64,000 nt of DNA from Flavobacterium ichthyis (GTDB lineage Bacteria; Bacteroidota; Bacteroidia; Flavobacteriales; Flavobacteriaceae). The position numbers and the translations under genes are program-made. Shown here one piece after another: positions 52,923 to 61,819 of the stretch. The DNA is taken from contig NZ_JAABLM010000004.1 in NCBI RefSeq assembly GCF_009915155.1, positions 124,001 through 188,000 on the forward strand, read 5' to 3'. A model generated the notes under the pieces. It was given only the letters and a program-made list of their open reading frames with translations. It was not told the origin of the DNA and searched no databases. Within the stretch, counting starts at the first letter, position 1, and each line of letters opens with the position of its first letter.

Positions 52923-53728
52923 TGAATATCACTCCAGTAGTCAAACAGCTACTGATTATCAATATTATTTTTTACATCGGTTCCAATATTGTAGGCGACC
53001 CTGCTTATCAATATCTTTCGCTTTACCATTTCGAAAATTCTAATTTTGCCCCTTGGCAAATCCTCACGCACATGTTTATGCATGCGCGATTTCCGGGAAT
53101 TACGCATCTTTTGTTCAATATGTTTGCTTTATATTCTTTTGGTTCAGCATTAGAACATTTCTGGGGTGGAAAAAAATTCTTGTTCTTTTACATTTCCTGC
53201 GGAATTGGAGCGGCTTTGTTTCATTCTGGGGTAAATTATTTTGAGATTCATCATCATTTAGAAAGCGTTTCAGCTATTTTAAGTCCAGAGGAAATTAAAG
53301 TTTTACTTAATGCAAATTATAATGGCTTATTCGAAAACGGGGTAATGGTCGATGGACAAGTTAAAAATATTTTGACAGCTGCAAACATCAACCAGTCGCA
53401 ATTTGACGACATCGTGATGGCAGCTCAAGCCAATCAAATCCCGGCAGTTGGAGCTTCCGGAGCCATTTACGGTTTGTTAGTCGCTTTTGCTTTTATGTTT
53501 CCTAATGCCGAATTGATGCTTTTGTTTTTACCAGTTCCAATTAAAGCAAAATTTTTCGTGCCCGGAATTTTATTATTAGATTTATACCTCGGCGTTTCCG
53601 GAAATTCTATCTTTGGAAGTGGAGGCGGAGGTGTTGCGCATTTTGCCCACATTGGAGGTGCTATTGTAGGATTCATCATGATGTGGATTTGGAAAAAAAA
53701 TCAATTTGACAACCATCGCTGGAATTAA
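52919..53728 (+). CDS. Rhomboid family intramembrane serine protease
   Basis: This 269-residue polytopic membrane protease has the HxxxN oxyanion block (ITHLLFNMFALYSFG, His63/Asn67), catalytic Ser180 in VGASGAIYG and catalytic His244 in AHIGGAIVG. An insert of about 65 residues between helices 2 and 4 (about 108-170) is longer than in E. coli GlpG. It starts within the mutL stop (ATGATGA), so translation is coupled. mutL-rhomboid-rhomboid-EEP order looks like a conserved Bacteroidota arrangement. Confidence 0.94.
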   Translation: MMNITPVVKQLLIINIIFYIGSNIVGDPAYQYLSLYHFENSNFAPWQILTHMFMHARFPGITHLLFNMFALYSFGSALEHFWGGKKFLFFYISCGIGAALFHSGVNYFEIHHHLESVSAILSPEEIKVLLNANYNGLFENGVMVDGQVKNILTAANINQSQFDDIVMAAQANQIPAVGASGAIYGLLVAFAFMFPNAELMLLFLPVPIKAKFFVPGILLLDLYLGVSGNSIFGSGGGGVAHFAHIGGAIVGFIMMWIWKKNQFDNHRWN

Positions 53729-53736
53729 TATTAGCC

Positions 53737-54600
53737 ATGAATATTTTAGACGATTTAAAACTGCAATACAAAACGGGAGGCATTGTTCAGCAATTAATTT
53801 TCTGGAACGTGGGAATCGCCATCCCATTGATGATATTGTATGCCTTTTCCACCAACGGTTTTTTGACGGTAATGCCGTGGTTGGAACTCAATTCTAATCT
53901 TTCGGTTTTTATTACAAGACCGTGGACTTTATTGACCTATCAATTTCTCCACGTCGAAATTTTGCATTTGCTCTTCAATATGATTGTGCTCAACTTCGCC
54001 GGAAGATTATTTCTCACGTTTTTTACGCAAAAACAATTTCTGGGTGTTTACATTTTAGGCGGATTTTTCGCTGGAATATTATATCTCATTTCTTATTTTG
54101 TACTCAATCACGAAGCCCAATTAATTGGTGCTTCAGGAGCGATTATGGCCGTGATGATTGCGGTTGCCGTTTATGCACCCTTGTATGAAATCCGCCTGCT
54201 TTTAATTGGTAGGGTGAAGCTTTGGCATGTGGCTTTGGTATTTGTTATTTTGGATTTAATTCAAATAAAAAGCAGTAATATGGGCGGACATATTGCCCAT
54301 TTAGGAGGTGCGTTTTTTGGTTTTTCTTATATTAAATTTTTGCAAAATGGCACAGATTTGAGCAACATTCTCACCAATTTCCTCAATTTTTTTTCAGATT
54401 TGTTTAAACCGAAAAAAAGTATGCCATTTAAAAAAGTACATAAAAATAAAAACAAACCGTCCGAAACGACGTTTAATTCAAAAGGTAAAGACAAAACGCA
54501 GCAACAAATAGACGAGATTTTAGACAAAATCAGCAAGTCAGGTTACGAAAGTCTTTCAAAAGAAGAAAAAGATTTCCTTTTTAAAGCCGGTAAAAATTAA
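53737..54600 (+). CDS. Second rhomboid family protease with cytosolic tail
   Basis: This 287-residue rhomboid is a paralogue of its upstream neighbour. It has HLLFNMIVLNFAGR, Ser133 in IGASGAIMAV and His188 in GGHIAHLGGAFFG. After six membrane helices it adds a basic, hydrophilic C-terminal tail (about 215-287; KKSMPFKKVHKNKNKP, ending LSKEEKDFLFKAGKN) of the kind seen in Flavobacteriia. It is nine bases after the first rhomboid gene, so in the same operon. The two copies may have different substrates; none can be named. Confidence 0.93.
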   Translation: MNILDDLKLQYKTGGIVQQLIFWNVGIAIPLMILYAFSTNGFLTVMPWLELNSNLSVFITRPWTLLTYQFLHVEILHLLFNMIVLNFAGRLFLTFFTQKQFLGVYILGGFFAGILYLISYFVLNHEAQLIGASGAIMAVMIAVAVYAPLYEIRLLLIGRVKLWHVALVFVILDLIQIKSSNMGGHIAHLGGAFFGFSYIKFLQNGTDLSNILTNFLNFFSDLFKPKKSMPFKKVHKNKNKPSETTFNSKGKDKTQQQIDEILDKISKSGYESLSKEEKDFLFKAGKN

Positions 54601-54610
54601 TGTACTACGG

Positions 54611-55654
54611 ATGAAAAATTTGTCTTGGTTCAATAAAATGATGTTTAGCTTCAACATGATTTTGGCAATAATTACGTTTTTGGCTTATATTTTACCGTTT
54701 TTAGCGCCAAAACTTTTCCCGTTGTTATCAGTAATTACTTTGGTGTTGCCGCTAATTTTAATCGTCAACGTTTTGTTCCTGATTTATTGGGGAATCCAAA
54801 TGAAACGTCAAGTTTTGTTGCCCATTTTGGTGTTGCTCATGGGAATTCCATTCATCAATAAATTCTACAAATTTTCTGGTAAAAATCTGCCGGAAACGGA
54901 AAATGATTTTACCGTAATGTCTTACAATGTTCGGTTACTAAACGTATATAAATGGATTGAAAGAGACGATGTTCCGGAATTGATTCAAAGTTTTATCAAT
55001 GACAAAAACCCCGATATTCTCTGCATTCAGGAATATTCTGAAGGAAAAATTAAATTACGGGCTTATCCGCATCAATACATTTTGATGAAAGGCGAAAATA
55101 CTAAAACCGGTCAGGCGATTTTCTCAAAATTTCCCATCATTGGAAAAGGCGATATCGAATTTCCAAATTCGAATAACAACGCCATTTTTGCCGATATTAA
55201 AAAAGGAAACGACACGATTCGCGTTTACAACATACACTTACAATCCATAAAAATTACGCCAGATGTTCATGAAATCAGTTCCGATGGCAATATTACGGAA
55301 CAAAAATCTAAAAAAATTGTGCGTCGCATCAGTGAAGCTTTTAAAGCCCAACAAGAACAGGCCGAAATCATCATGAACCACAAAAAAAACAGCAAATTGC
55401 CCGAGATTATTTGTGGAGACATGAACAACAGCGCGTTCTCTTTTGTGTACAGAAGCATTCGTGGCAACTTGAACGACACGTTTGAAGAAGCGGGAGAAGG
55501 CTTTGGAAAAAGCTATAATTTCAACTATTATCCCGCCAGAATCGACTATATTTTTGCAGATAAAAAGATGAAAGTCAAGGAGTTCGAAAATTTCCCCGAC
55601 TTCGTAAATTCAGACCATTTCCCGATTTTTACCCGTTTGGCTTTCGAAGAATAA
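54611..55654 (+). CDS. Endonuclease/exonuclease/phosphatase family protein
   Basis: This 347-residue protein has two to three N-terminal membrane helices (about residues 10-85) and an EEP domain. Catalytic blocks are VMSYNVRLLN, CIQEYSE (metal-binding Glu), YNIHLQSIK, GDMNNSAFS and NSDHFPIFTRL (Asp-His). EEP proteins include nucleases, phosphatases and sphingomyelinases. A membrane-anchored EEP is more likely extracytoplasmic than a DNA-repair enzyme; the substrate is unknown. It is the last gene of the mutL-rhomboid operon. A structured intergenic block follows. Confidence 0.92.
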   Translation: MKNLSWFNKMMFSFNMILAIITFLAYILPFLAPKLFPLLSVITLVLPLILIVNVLFLIYWGIQMKRQVLLPILVLLMGIPFINKFYKFSGKNLPETENDFTVMSYNVRLLNVYKWIERDDVPELIQSFINDKNPDILCIQEYSEGKIKLRAYPHQYILMKGENTKTGQAIFSKFPIIGKGDIEFPNSNNNAIFADIKKGNDTIRVYNIHLQSIKITPDVHEISSDGNITEQKSKKIVRRISEAFKAQQEQAEIIMNHKKNSKLPEIICGDMNNSAFSFVYRSIRGNLNDTFEEAGEGFGKSYNFNYYPARIDYIFADKKMKVKEFENFPDFVNSDHFPIFTRLAFEE

Positions 55655-55693
55655 ATTTTTTTTTGGAGCGAAACTAAGGGCATTTTTACAATC

Positions 55694-55792
55694 GTCATTC
55701 CTGCCTTCGCTGCAATCTGCCATTGCAATTTGTTCCTATAATCCCAGAACCATTTTCAAGCAATGTCAGGATTTTCGCTATGTCAGGGCTAA
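55694..55792 (-). repeat. Degenerate intergenic hairpin element (copy D)
   Basis: This element resembles copies A and B in ends and layout. The minus strand begins TAGCCCTGACATAGCGAAAA (compare AGCCCCGATTGTAGCGGAAA) and ends with GATTGCAGCGAAGGCAGGAA. Arms 55718-55732 and 55757-55768 are partly complementary (TTGC words). The central box is not recognisable, so it is likely a decayed member. Sequence between the EEP gene and WbqC gene holds nothing else evident. Confidence 0.55.
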
Positions 55793-55832
55793 GGGAAAAA
55801 CCATTTGATTTTTTGGAATCGTCTGTAAAAAA

Positions 55833-56453
55833 TCAGGGCAAAATTATTTTTTGATTTTCGAGATAATCAACCGCCTTTCTGCCTTCATTAAACAATAAAT
55901 CCAAGATAGAAAGATTGTTGATAAAACCGTGTTTTTCTTCAAAAACTTGAGTGTATGTTTCTAAAATGGTAGTATCTTTTTTACCATTTGCCAAAAACCT
56001 AAAATCCGTAAAACCTTCCGGTTCGTGGAAATATTCAGTGGTTTTTTCGTATTCAGGAGCCAATCCTAAACAATGACAAACAATGTCGAAAGCCGCAAAA
56101 TTAAGATCGGTTAAAAAAGTATGTTTTTTCTCAAAAATCGGACGAATATCATCTTCAAAAAATTCAAAAAACGGACTCGAACGATAAGCGGCTTCTAATG
56201 ATTTGAAATGTAATTTTTGCCAATCAAAAGCATCTTCAATTTTTACATCTCTAGTTTTTTGATGCTTGCCATTACCATGTTTCACCGGAATATTCAACAA
56301 CTGAATCCCGTTTGGGCTGTAAACATACATGCGGTTTCGGTTGGTTTGTTTTTGGAAATTATCATCCATTTCAAACGTTACTGAATCAGCATTCATCATC
56401 ACCGCAAATTGGCTTATCGACGGAAAATAGGTAGGAAGCAAAAGTGCTTTCAT
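55833..56453 (-). CDS. WbqC family protein
   Basis: This 206-residue WbqC-family protein has the start LLPTYFPSISQFAVMMNADS, then FQKQTNRNRMYVYSPNGI (family motif QTxRNR) and the LNIPVKHGNGKHQ block. WbqC-like proteins occur in O-antigen and glycan loci, but their reaction is undefined. It is the distal gene of the par-dap-lep operon, 9 bases after lepB. Confidence 0.9.
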   Translation of the reverse strand: MKALLLPTYFPSISQFAVMMNADSVTFEMDDNFQKQTNRNRMYVYSPNGIQLLNIPVKHGNGKHQKTRDVKIEDAFDWQKLHFKSLEAAYRSSPFFEFFEDDIRPIFEKKHTFLTDLNFAAFDIVCHCLGLAPEYEKTTEYFHEPEGFTDFRFLANGKKDTTILETYTQVFEEKHGFINNLSILDLLFNEGRKAVDYLENQKIILP

Positions 56454-56462
56454 GACAAATTT

Positions 56463-58169
56463 TTAATATTTAGAAGCGCGTTTTTTCTTGCGTTTGATCA
56501 CAAAATCAGCTATAAAATAGCCGCTTAACAGTACCACAAAAATCCAGAAGTAGGAGAAAGGTTTGCCGCTTCCGCCAACCGTTGTAAACAACCTGTCCCA
56601 ACGTATTTTATCAAAAGCTTTGCTCCACGGAACATTAGGATCCACACTCCAGAAAATAAATACCGGTTTACCGACAATGTGATCTGCCGGGACAAATCCC
56701 CAATAACGGCTGTCTTCAGAGCGGTGGCGGTTGTCCCCAACCATAAAATAATAATCTTGTTCGAAAGTGTATTGGTTTACAATTTTGCCATCAATTCTAA
56801 TTTCATTACCGTTAACCTTTAAATCATGGTTCTCATAAGCAGAAATTAATCTTTTGTACAAGGCAATATTTTCGGCGTTAAGCTGAACTGTCGTACCTTT
56901 TTGAGGAATGGTTATCGGACCGTAATTGTCTCCAGTCCATTTACCATCTTGTGGAAAAACTTTGTCTCTGGCAGGATCTGTGATATTGAATTTCACTACA
57001 GAATCAATTGCTTTGTTTGCTCTTAATTGTTCTGCTCCTTCGAGTGTCAAATTAATTTCAGCGACATTTTGCGATAATTCTTCGGCATATAATCCCGTTG
57101 CTCTTACACTTGGTGGAAATCCTTGCGAACCCGTCATCACTAAGTAAGAACCATCAGGATTTTGTGAAGCATTTAAAACATACGGTTGCATTGCATCAAT
57201 CTGTTGTTGACTAGCCGGACGAACGTTAAAGTTTCGGGTAAATTCAGTAGAACCTGTGGCTTGAAGTGCCGGTCCAAGAATTCCTTTAGACGCGTAAACC
57301 GTATGGTAATATTGAGGTTTTGCTCTTTCGGAAAGCTGTAATTCTTTACCATTAATAAAAACAAAGCCATCTTTTATTGAAAAAATATCGCCTGGAGTTG
57401 CCACACATCTTTTCACATAATTCGATTTTTTGTCGATTGGTTTTTTTACAGCAGTTCTTCCGGATTTGTCAAAAAATTGGTAAACTGTATCAACCGGCCA
57501 GTTAAAAACCACTATGTCATTTTTTTTCACCGATTCAAATCCAGGAAATCTAAAATAAGGAATTTGCGGTTTGTTGAGATAAGATTTTTGATTAATTACC
57601 GGAATGGTATCGTGAACCATTGGGGCTGCAACTGCCGTCATTGGGGTTCTCGCACCAAAATGATTTTTGCTTACCAAAAGGAAATCGCCCACAAGCAGTG
57701 TTTTTTCTAACGATCCGGTTGGAATGTTAAATGGCTGGATGAAATAAGTATGGACAATTGTGGCTACCACAATCGCAAAAAGAATGGAACTTACAGTATC
57801 GCCGGTTTTGGTTCTCGCCACCAAACTTCTGTTTTCCACATATTTTACATCCACAAAATAATTGACGAAATAGATGTAAAAACCAAGCGTGAAAATACCC
57901 AAAAGTGTATCGGCAGTAGTATTTTTTCCAAAACTTCTCAAGGTTTCAACCCATACAACCGGAAACATGATTAGGTTAACGATTGGGATAAAAAGCAAAA
58001 TAACCCACCATTTCGGACGGTTAATTATTTTCATCAAAATCACGGCATTATAAACCGGAACTGCGGCTTCCCAAGCTTTAAAACCAGCTTTTTGGTACAA
58101 TTTCCAAGTGCCTAAAAAATGAACAACCTGAAGAATCAAAAAGAATATAATCCACTGAATGAGCGTCAT
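56463..58169 (-). CDS. lepB: Signal peptidase I (long Bacteroidota form)
   Basis: LepB removes signal peptides from exported proteins. This 568-residue form has several N-terminal membrane helices, the nucleophile Ser153 in FNIPTGSLEKTL, and general base Lys253 in NYVKRCVATPGD. The C-terminal GDNRHRSEDSRYWGFVP box precedes a final membrane helix (YFWIFVVLLSGYFIADFVI). The usual Ser motif IPSxSMxPTL is IPTGSLEKTL here. A large insert lies between the Lys region and the GDNR box (about residues 280-480), making it twice the E. coli length; this is known for Bacteroidota. It is immediately downstream of dapB. Confidence 0.95.
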   Translation of the reverse strand: MTLIQWIIFFLILQVVHFLGTWKLYQKAGFKAWEAAVPVYNAVILMKIINRPKWWVILLFIPIVNLIMFPVVWVETLRSFGKNTTADTLLGIFTLGFYIYFVNYFVDVKYVENRSLVARTKTGDTVSSILFAIVVATIVHTYFIQPFNIPTGSLEKTLLVGDFLLVSKNHFGARTPMTAVAAPMVHDTIPVINQKSYLNKPQIPYFRFPGFESVKKNDIVVFNWPVDTVYQFFDKSGRTAVKKPIDKKSNYVKRCVATPGDIFSIKDGFVFINGKELQLSERAKPQYYHTVYASKGILGPALQATGSTEFTRNFNVRPASQQQIDAMQPYVLNASQNPDGSYLVMTGSQGFPPSVRATGLYAEELSQNVAEINLTLEGAEQLRANKAIDSVVKFNITDPARDKVFPQDGKWTGDNYGPITIPQKGTTVQLNAENIALYKRLISAYENHDLKVNGNEIRIDGKIVNQYTFEQDYYFMVGDNRHRSEDSRYWGFVPADHIVGKPVFIFWSVDPNVPWSKAFDKIRWDRLFTTVGGSGKPFSYFWIFVVLLSGYFIADFVIKRKKKRASKY

Positions 58170-58216
58170 AATTTTATTTTTTTATATCTGAATATGTATC
58201 TTAAACTATTTTTTTG

Positions 58217-58918
58217 TTACGAAATTTCCAGCACATCTTTCATGCTGAAGATTCCCGTTTTGCCTAAAATCCATTCGGCGGCAATCACAGCACCAAGCGC
58301 AAAACCTTCCCGGTTGTGAGCCGTATGCGTAATTTCAATTGTATCTACTGGCGAATTATAGGCAACAGTATGGGTTCCGGGAACGCCTTCAATTCTTTTG
58401 GCGTCAATTAAAATTTCGTCCGCTTTTGCATCTTGCAAAGCCCAACTCGAATAATCTGAATGGTCAATGATAGTTTTGGCTAAAGTAATTGCGGTTCCGC
58501 TTGGCGCATCGAGTTTTTGGGTATGATGGACTTCTTCCATCGTTACTTTGTAATCAGTAAATTTTGCCATCATTTTTGCCAATTCTTCGTTTATTTTAAA
58601 AAACAAATTGACACCCAAACTAAAATTAGAACCGTAAATGAAAGCGCCTTTTTTTTCTTGGCAAAGCTTTATCATTTTTTCATAATTTTCCAGCCATCCT
58701 GTGGTTCCCGAAACTATTGGGATATTTTTTTCTAGGCAAGTAGAAATATTGGTCACAGCAGCATCCGGAATACTGAAATCGATGGCGACATCGGCGTTTT
58801 CTAAACCGTCAAAAGTGTTTTGAGTGGTTTTTTTCAACACAATTTCGTGTCCGCGTTCCAGAGCAATTTTTTCAATGACATGGCCCATTTTTCCGTAGCC
58901 TAAAAGTGCAATTTTCAT
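58217..58918 (-). CDS. dapB: 4-hydroxy-tetrahydrodipicolinate reductase
   Basis: DapB reduces 4-hydroxy-tetrahydrodipicolinate in the DAP/lysine pathway, giving DAP for peptidoglycan. The 233-residue short form has the nucleotide loop LLGYGKMGHVIEK, the VSGTTGWLENY block, GSNFSLGVN, the EEVHHTQKLDAPSGTAI signature (catalytic His/Lys) and the C-terminal THTAHNREGFALGA. It directly follows the DUF5683 gene: its start is the base next to that stop. Confidence 0.96.
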   Translation of the reverse strand: MKIALLGYGKMGHVIEKIALERGHEIVLKKTTQNTFDGLENADVAIDFSIPDAAVTNISTCLEKNIPIVSGTTGWLENYEKMIKLCQEKKGAFIYGSNFSLGVNLFFKINEELAKMMAKFTDYKVTMEEVHHTQKLDAPSGTAITLAKTIIDHSDYSSWALQDAKADEILIDAKRIEGVPGTHTVAYNSPVDTIEITHTAHNREGFALGAVIAAEWILGKTGIFSMKDVLEIS

Positions 58919-59482
58919 TTAAAAACTATAATTTAAAGTAAGTCCCAGATTTTGCCGCTGATTGAAATCATTTTGAAACATATCTGGTTTTACCGAAAGA
59001 TTTTCGTTGACATTGAATTGCATCAAATGCGCATTTACATTTGCTTCAACGATATTTAAAATATAAATTCCAACGGTTACAATCAACGATAAATCGCGAT
59101 TTTTCTGGAATTGTCTTTGTGCCGAAATTAGTTGAGAATCTGTTAGTTGTGATAAAACACCATCAGTTGAAGGATTTCCTACTAAACGTCTTTTGTATTC
59201 GTCTCGGTATTTGTTATAATTGCGGTCATTCCAAGCGTAAATGCCAACTCCGGTTCCTAAAGCGGCATAAACAATGGGAATTTTCCAATATTTTTTATTG
59301 TAAGCTTGTCCCAATCCAGGCAAAATAGCCGAGTAAAACGCTGCTTTTGATGGCGAAAGCGGATCGATTGTTTCCGTTTTAATGCTGTCTTGAACCACAA
59401 GAAGCGGTAATTCTTCTTGCGCAAAAATATTTTGGTTGAACACCAAAAAAAACAAAATTAGTATGGAAGCATACTTTTTCAC
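58919..59482 (-). CDS. DUF5683 domain-containing protein
   Basis: This 187-residue envelope protein has a signal peptide (MKKYASILILFFLVFNQNIFAQ), then a block SPSKAAFYSAILPGLGQAYNKKYWKIPIVYA with two small hydrophobic helices (about residues 45-90) and a C-terminal NLGLTLNYSF with Phe end, suggesting an outer-membrane or lipid-associated product. The family is Bacteroidota-specific with unknown function. It overlaps parB by one base and abuts dapB, so it is translationally coupled on both sides. Confidence 0.9.
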   Translation of the reverse strand: MKKYASILILFFLVFNQNIFAQEELPLLVVQDSIKTETIDPLSPSKAAFYSAILPGLGQAYNKKYWKIPIVYAALGTGVGIYAWNDRNYNKYRDEYKRRLVGNPSTDGVLSQLTDSQLISAQRQFQKNRDLSLIVTVGIYILNIVEANVNAHLMQFNVNENLSVKPDMFQNDFNQRQNLGLTLNYSF

Positions 59483-60378
59483 TATTCTTGCAGGAGTTTG
59501 ATGATGCGGTTAAAATCTTCTTCAGAATGAAACGGAATCGTTATTTTTCCTTTACCGTTAGCAGCAACTTTCACGTCGATTTTGGTTCCGAAATAATTAC
59601 CGATGGTTTTTTTCTGGCTGTCTTCAATTTTAAAACCAGCGCTTTTACTTTTTGGAGCGGCAGGTTTCAAGCTTTCTTGATAATTTTTTACTAAAGTTTC
59701 CGTTTCACGAACTGATAAATTTTGGCTCACAATTTTTTGGTAAATCTCGGTTTGCGCATCAAGATCTTCGATATTAATGATGGCACGACCGTGACCCATG
59801 GAAATAAATCCATCGCGAATTCCGGTTTGGATAATAGGGTCTAATTTTAAAAGACGTAAATAATTGGCAATGGTAGAACGTTTTTTTCCCACACGATCGC
59901 TCATTTGCTCCTGTGTGAGTTGAATTTCGTCCATCAATCTTTGGTAAGAAAGCGCAATTTCTATCGGATCTAAGTCATGACGTTGGATATTTTCTACCAA
60001 AGCCATCACCAAAGATTCGTTGTCATTTGCCAATCGAATGTAAGCCGGAACCGAAACCAATCCCGCTAATTTCGACGCGCGAAGTCTTCTTTCTCCGGAA
60101 ATTAATTGGAACTTGTTGAATTCTAATTTTCTAACCGTAATGGGCTGAATCACACCTAATTCCTGAATAGACTTTGCCAATTCTTGCAAAGATTCTTCAT
60201 TAAAATTCGTTCGTGGCTGAAACGGATTGATTTCAATCGCATCAATTTCGAGTTCAATAATATTTCCGACCACTTTATCGGCATTTTTATCTTCAACCGA
60301 TTTAATGTCGTTTTCAGGATCCTTCAACAATGCCGACAAGCCTCTACCTAAAGCTTGTTTTTTTATTGCCTTTGTCAT
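59482..60378 (-). CDS. parB: Chromosome partitioning protein ParB
   Basis: This 298-residue ParB/Spo0J-family protein starts QALGRGLSALLKD, with the N-terminal CTPase-type block PFQPRTNFNEESLQELA, then the LISGERRLRASKLAG motif and the HTH region ENIQRHDLDPIEIALSYQRL...TQEQMSDRVGKKRSTIANYLRLL. It would bind parS sites near oriC and load SMC. parA lies 4 bases upstream. No parS was found in this window that I would trust. Confidence 0.95.
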   Translation of the reverse strand: MTKAIKKQALGRGLSALLKDPENDIKSVEDKNADKVVGNIIELEIDAIEINPFQPRTNFNEESLQELAKSIQELGVIQPITVRKLEFNKFQLISGERRLRASKLAGLVSVPAYIRLANDNESLVMALVENIQRHDLDPIEIALSYQRLMDEIQLTQEQMSDRVGKKRSTIANYLRLLKLDPIIQTGIRDGFISMGHGRAIINIEDLDAQTEIYQKIVSQNLSVRETETLVKNYQESLKPAAPKSKSAGFKIEDSQKKTIGNYFGTKIDVKVAANGKGKITIPFHSEEDFNRIIKLLQE

Positions 60379-60382
60379 TTAT

Positions 60383-61150
60383 CTACTTCGTATTTTTTTT
60401 AATAATTTCTTCTGCCAAATGTAGGTAATTCGTAGCACCTTTACTCGTGGCGTCATAATTAATAATGCTTTCACCAAAACTTGGCGCTTCGCTCAACTTT
60501 ACATTACGTTGAATAATGGTTTCAAAAACCATGTTGTTAAAATGTTTTTGCACTTCTTCTACCACCTGATTCGACAAGCGAAGACGCGAATCGTACATCG
60601 TTAAAAGCAAACCTTCGATGTCTAAATCCGGATTGTGAATTTTTTGCACACTTTTAATCGTATTCAACAATTTTCCTAAACCTTCTAACGCAAAATATTC
60701 ACATTGAATCGGGATCACCACCGAATCTGCCGCCGTTAAAGCATTCAACGTCAGCAATCCAAGTGAAGGAGCACAATCAATCAAAATATAATCATATTGG
60801 TCTTTTACACTTTCCAACGCCGATTTTAACATGTACTCGCGATTTTCTTTATCAACCAATTCAATTTCAATCGCCACCAAATCAATATGAGCCGGAATCA
60901 CCGAAACGTTTGGGGCTGTACATTCAATCGTTGCTTCTTGCGGCGTATTACTATGTTCTAAAATCTGATAAGTTCCAATTTCAACTGATTCTACATCAAT
61001 CCCTAATCCTGAACTTGCATTCGCTTGAGGATCAGCATCAATCAATAATACTTTTTTCTCCAAAACGCCTAAAGACGCCGCTAAATTTACCGATGTCGTG
61101 GTTTTGCCAACGCCACCTTTTTGATTTGCAATCGCAATGATTTTGCCCAT
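60383..61150 (-). CDS. parA: Chromosome partitioning ATPase ParA (Soj)
   Basis: This 255-residue deviant-Walker ATPase has KGGVGKTTT (residues about 11-19) with the signature Lys, DADPQANASSGLG, and the DYILIDCAPSLGLLTLNAL block. It forms the ParA gradient for chromosome segregation. It is first in the parA-parB-DUF5683-dapB-lepB-wbqC operon. On the minus strand a TAttTTTA box (complement of 61174-61181), about 25 bases before the start, is a weak -7 candidate. Confidence 0.96.
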   Translation of the reverse strand: MGKIIAIANQKGGVGKTTTSVNLAASLGVLEKKVLLIDADPQANASSGLGIDVESVEIGTYQILEHSNTPQEATIECTAPNVSVIPAHIDLVAIEIELVDKENREYMLKSALESVKDQYDYILIDCAPSLGLLTLNALTAADSVVIPIQCEYFALEGLGKLLNTIKSVQKIHNPDLDIEGLLLTMYDSRLRLSNQVVEEVQKHFNNMVFETIIQRNVKLSEAPSFGESIINYDATSKGATNYLHLAEEIIKKNTK

Positions 61151-61397
61151 GAAACTTCTAAAATTTTGAACCGTAAAAATACAACTAATTATGGTTTTTA
61201 AAAGTGTTATTTGTTAACATTCGACAATCAATTATTAAAGGAGTTTTTTAAACTAATGCGGAATGTTTGGGTGACGAAATTTTTTAGCTTGTAATTTTCT
61301 TGATTGTTTAATTTGGAGTTTGTTAGAATATAACAGATTATTGAAACGTGAAGTAAATATTTTTTCTATTACAGTTGTAAAAACATATCGCAATAAT

Positions 61398-61414
61398 ATC
61401 GTAATATTGCAATA
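61398..61414 (+). promoter_or_regulatory. Candidate ArsR operator upstream of arsR
   Basis: ATCGTAATATTGCAATA is an imperfect inverted repeat, and the 12-base ATATTGCAATAT (61404-61415) within the region is a perfect palindrome. A further similar half-site, ATCGCAATA, lies just upstream at 61387-61395. The same 17 bases recur exactly at 61781-61797. Located 16 bases before the arsR start, it fits autorepression. Confidence 0.72.
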
Positions 61415-61429
61415 TAATAATTAAAAGAA

Positions 61430-61759
61430 ATGGGCGTTACAAAAACCGAAATATTCAACGAGCACCAAAACAGATTGGCTTCTATTTTTAAAGTCTTGGC
61501 ACATCCTGCCCGCATTGCTATTATTCAGCACATTATGAAGCAAAATGCTTGTATATGCAATGATTTGGTAGAAGAATTGGGATTGGCACAAGCTACTATT
61601 TCGCAACATCTAAGAGAATTAAAAAGCATGGGCATTATTAAAGGAACCATTGAAGGAACCAGCGTATGCTATTGCATAGATGAAACCGTGTGGCTTACGC
61701 TAAAAAACGAATTGCTTGTGTTTTTTAAAGATGATGTAAGTGTTAAGAAATGTTGCTAG
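61430..61759 (+). CDS. arsR: ArsR-family metalloregulator
   Basis: This 109-residue winged-helix repressor has HPARIAIIQHIMKQNACICNDLVEELG, with Cys41 and Cys43 in the CxC of the alpha3 arsenic-sensing site. The recognition helix ATISQHLRELK follows, then a C-terminal wing with Cys80 and Cys82 and a Cys108-Cys109 tail. The extra cysteines suggest thiol-based As(III) sensing. It leads an arsenic cluster and has a palindromic operator immediately upstream; repression relieved by arsenite is the expected behaviour. Confidence 0.93.
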   Translation: MGVTKTEIFNEHQNRLASIFKVLAHPARIAIIQHIMKQNACICNDLVEELGLAQATISQHLRELKSMGIIKGTIEGTSVCYCIDETVWLTLKNELLVFFKDDVSVKKCC

Positions 61760-61780
61760 AGCATTTTTTTAATTCTATTA

Positions 61781-61797
61781 ATCGTAATATTGCAATA
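61781..61797 (+). promoter_or_regulatory. Second copy of the 17-bp ars operator
   Basis: An exact copy of ATCGTAATATTGCAATA lies in the 60-base gap between arsR and the DUF6428 gene, 23 bases before that start. It implies a second, separately controlled promoter for the detoxification genes. Confidence 0.72.
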
Positions 61798-61819
61798 AAA
61801 CAATTTAAAATTCAATAAC

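Noticed and set aside
59695-59715. Possible parS site (GTTTCACG within parB)
   Set aside because: Only one half matches the TGTTTCACGTGAAACA consensus; the second half is absent.
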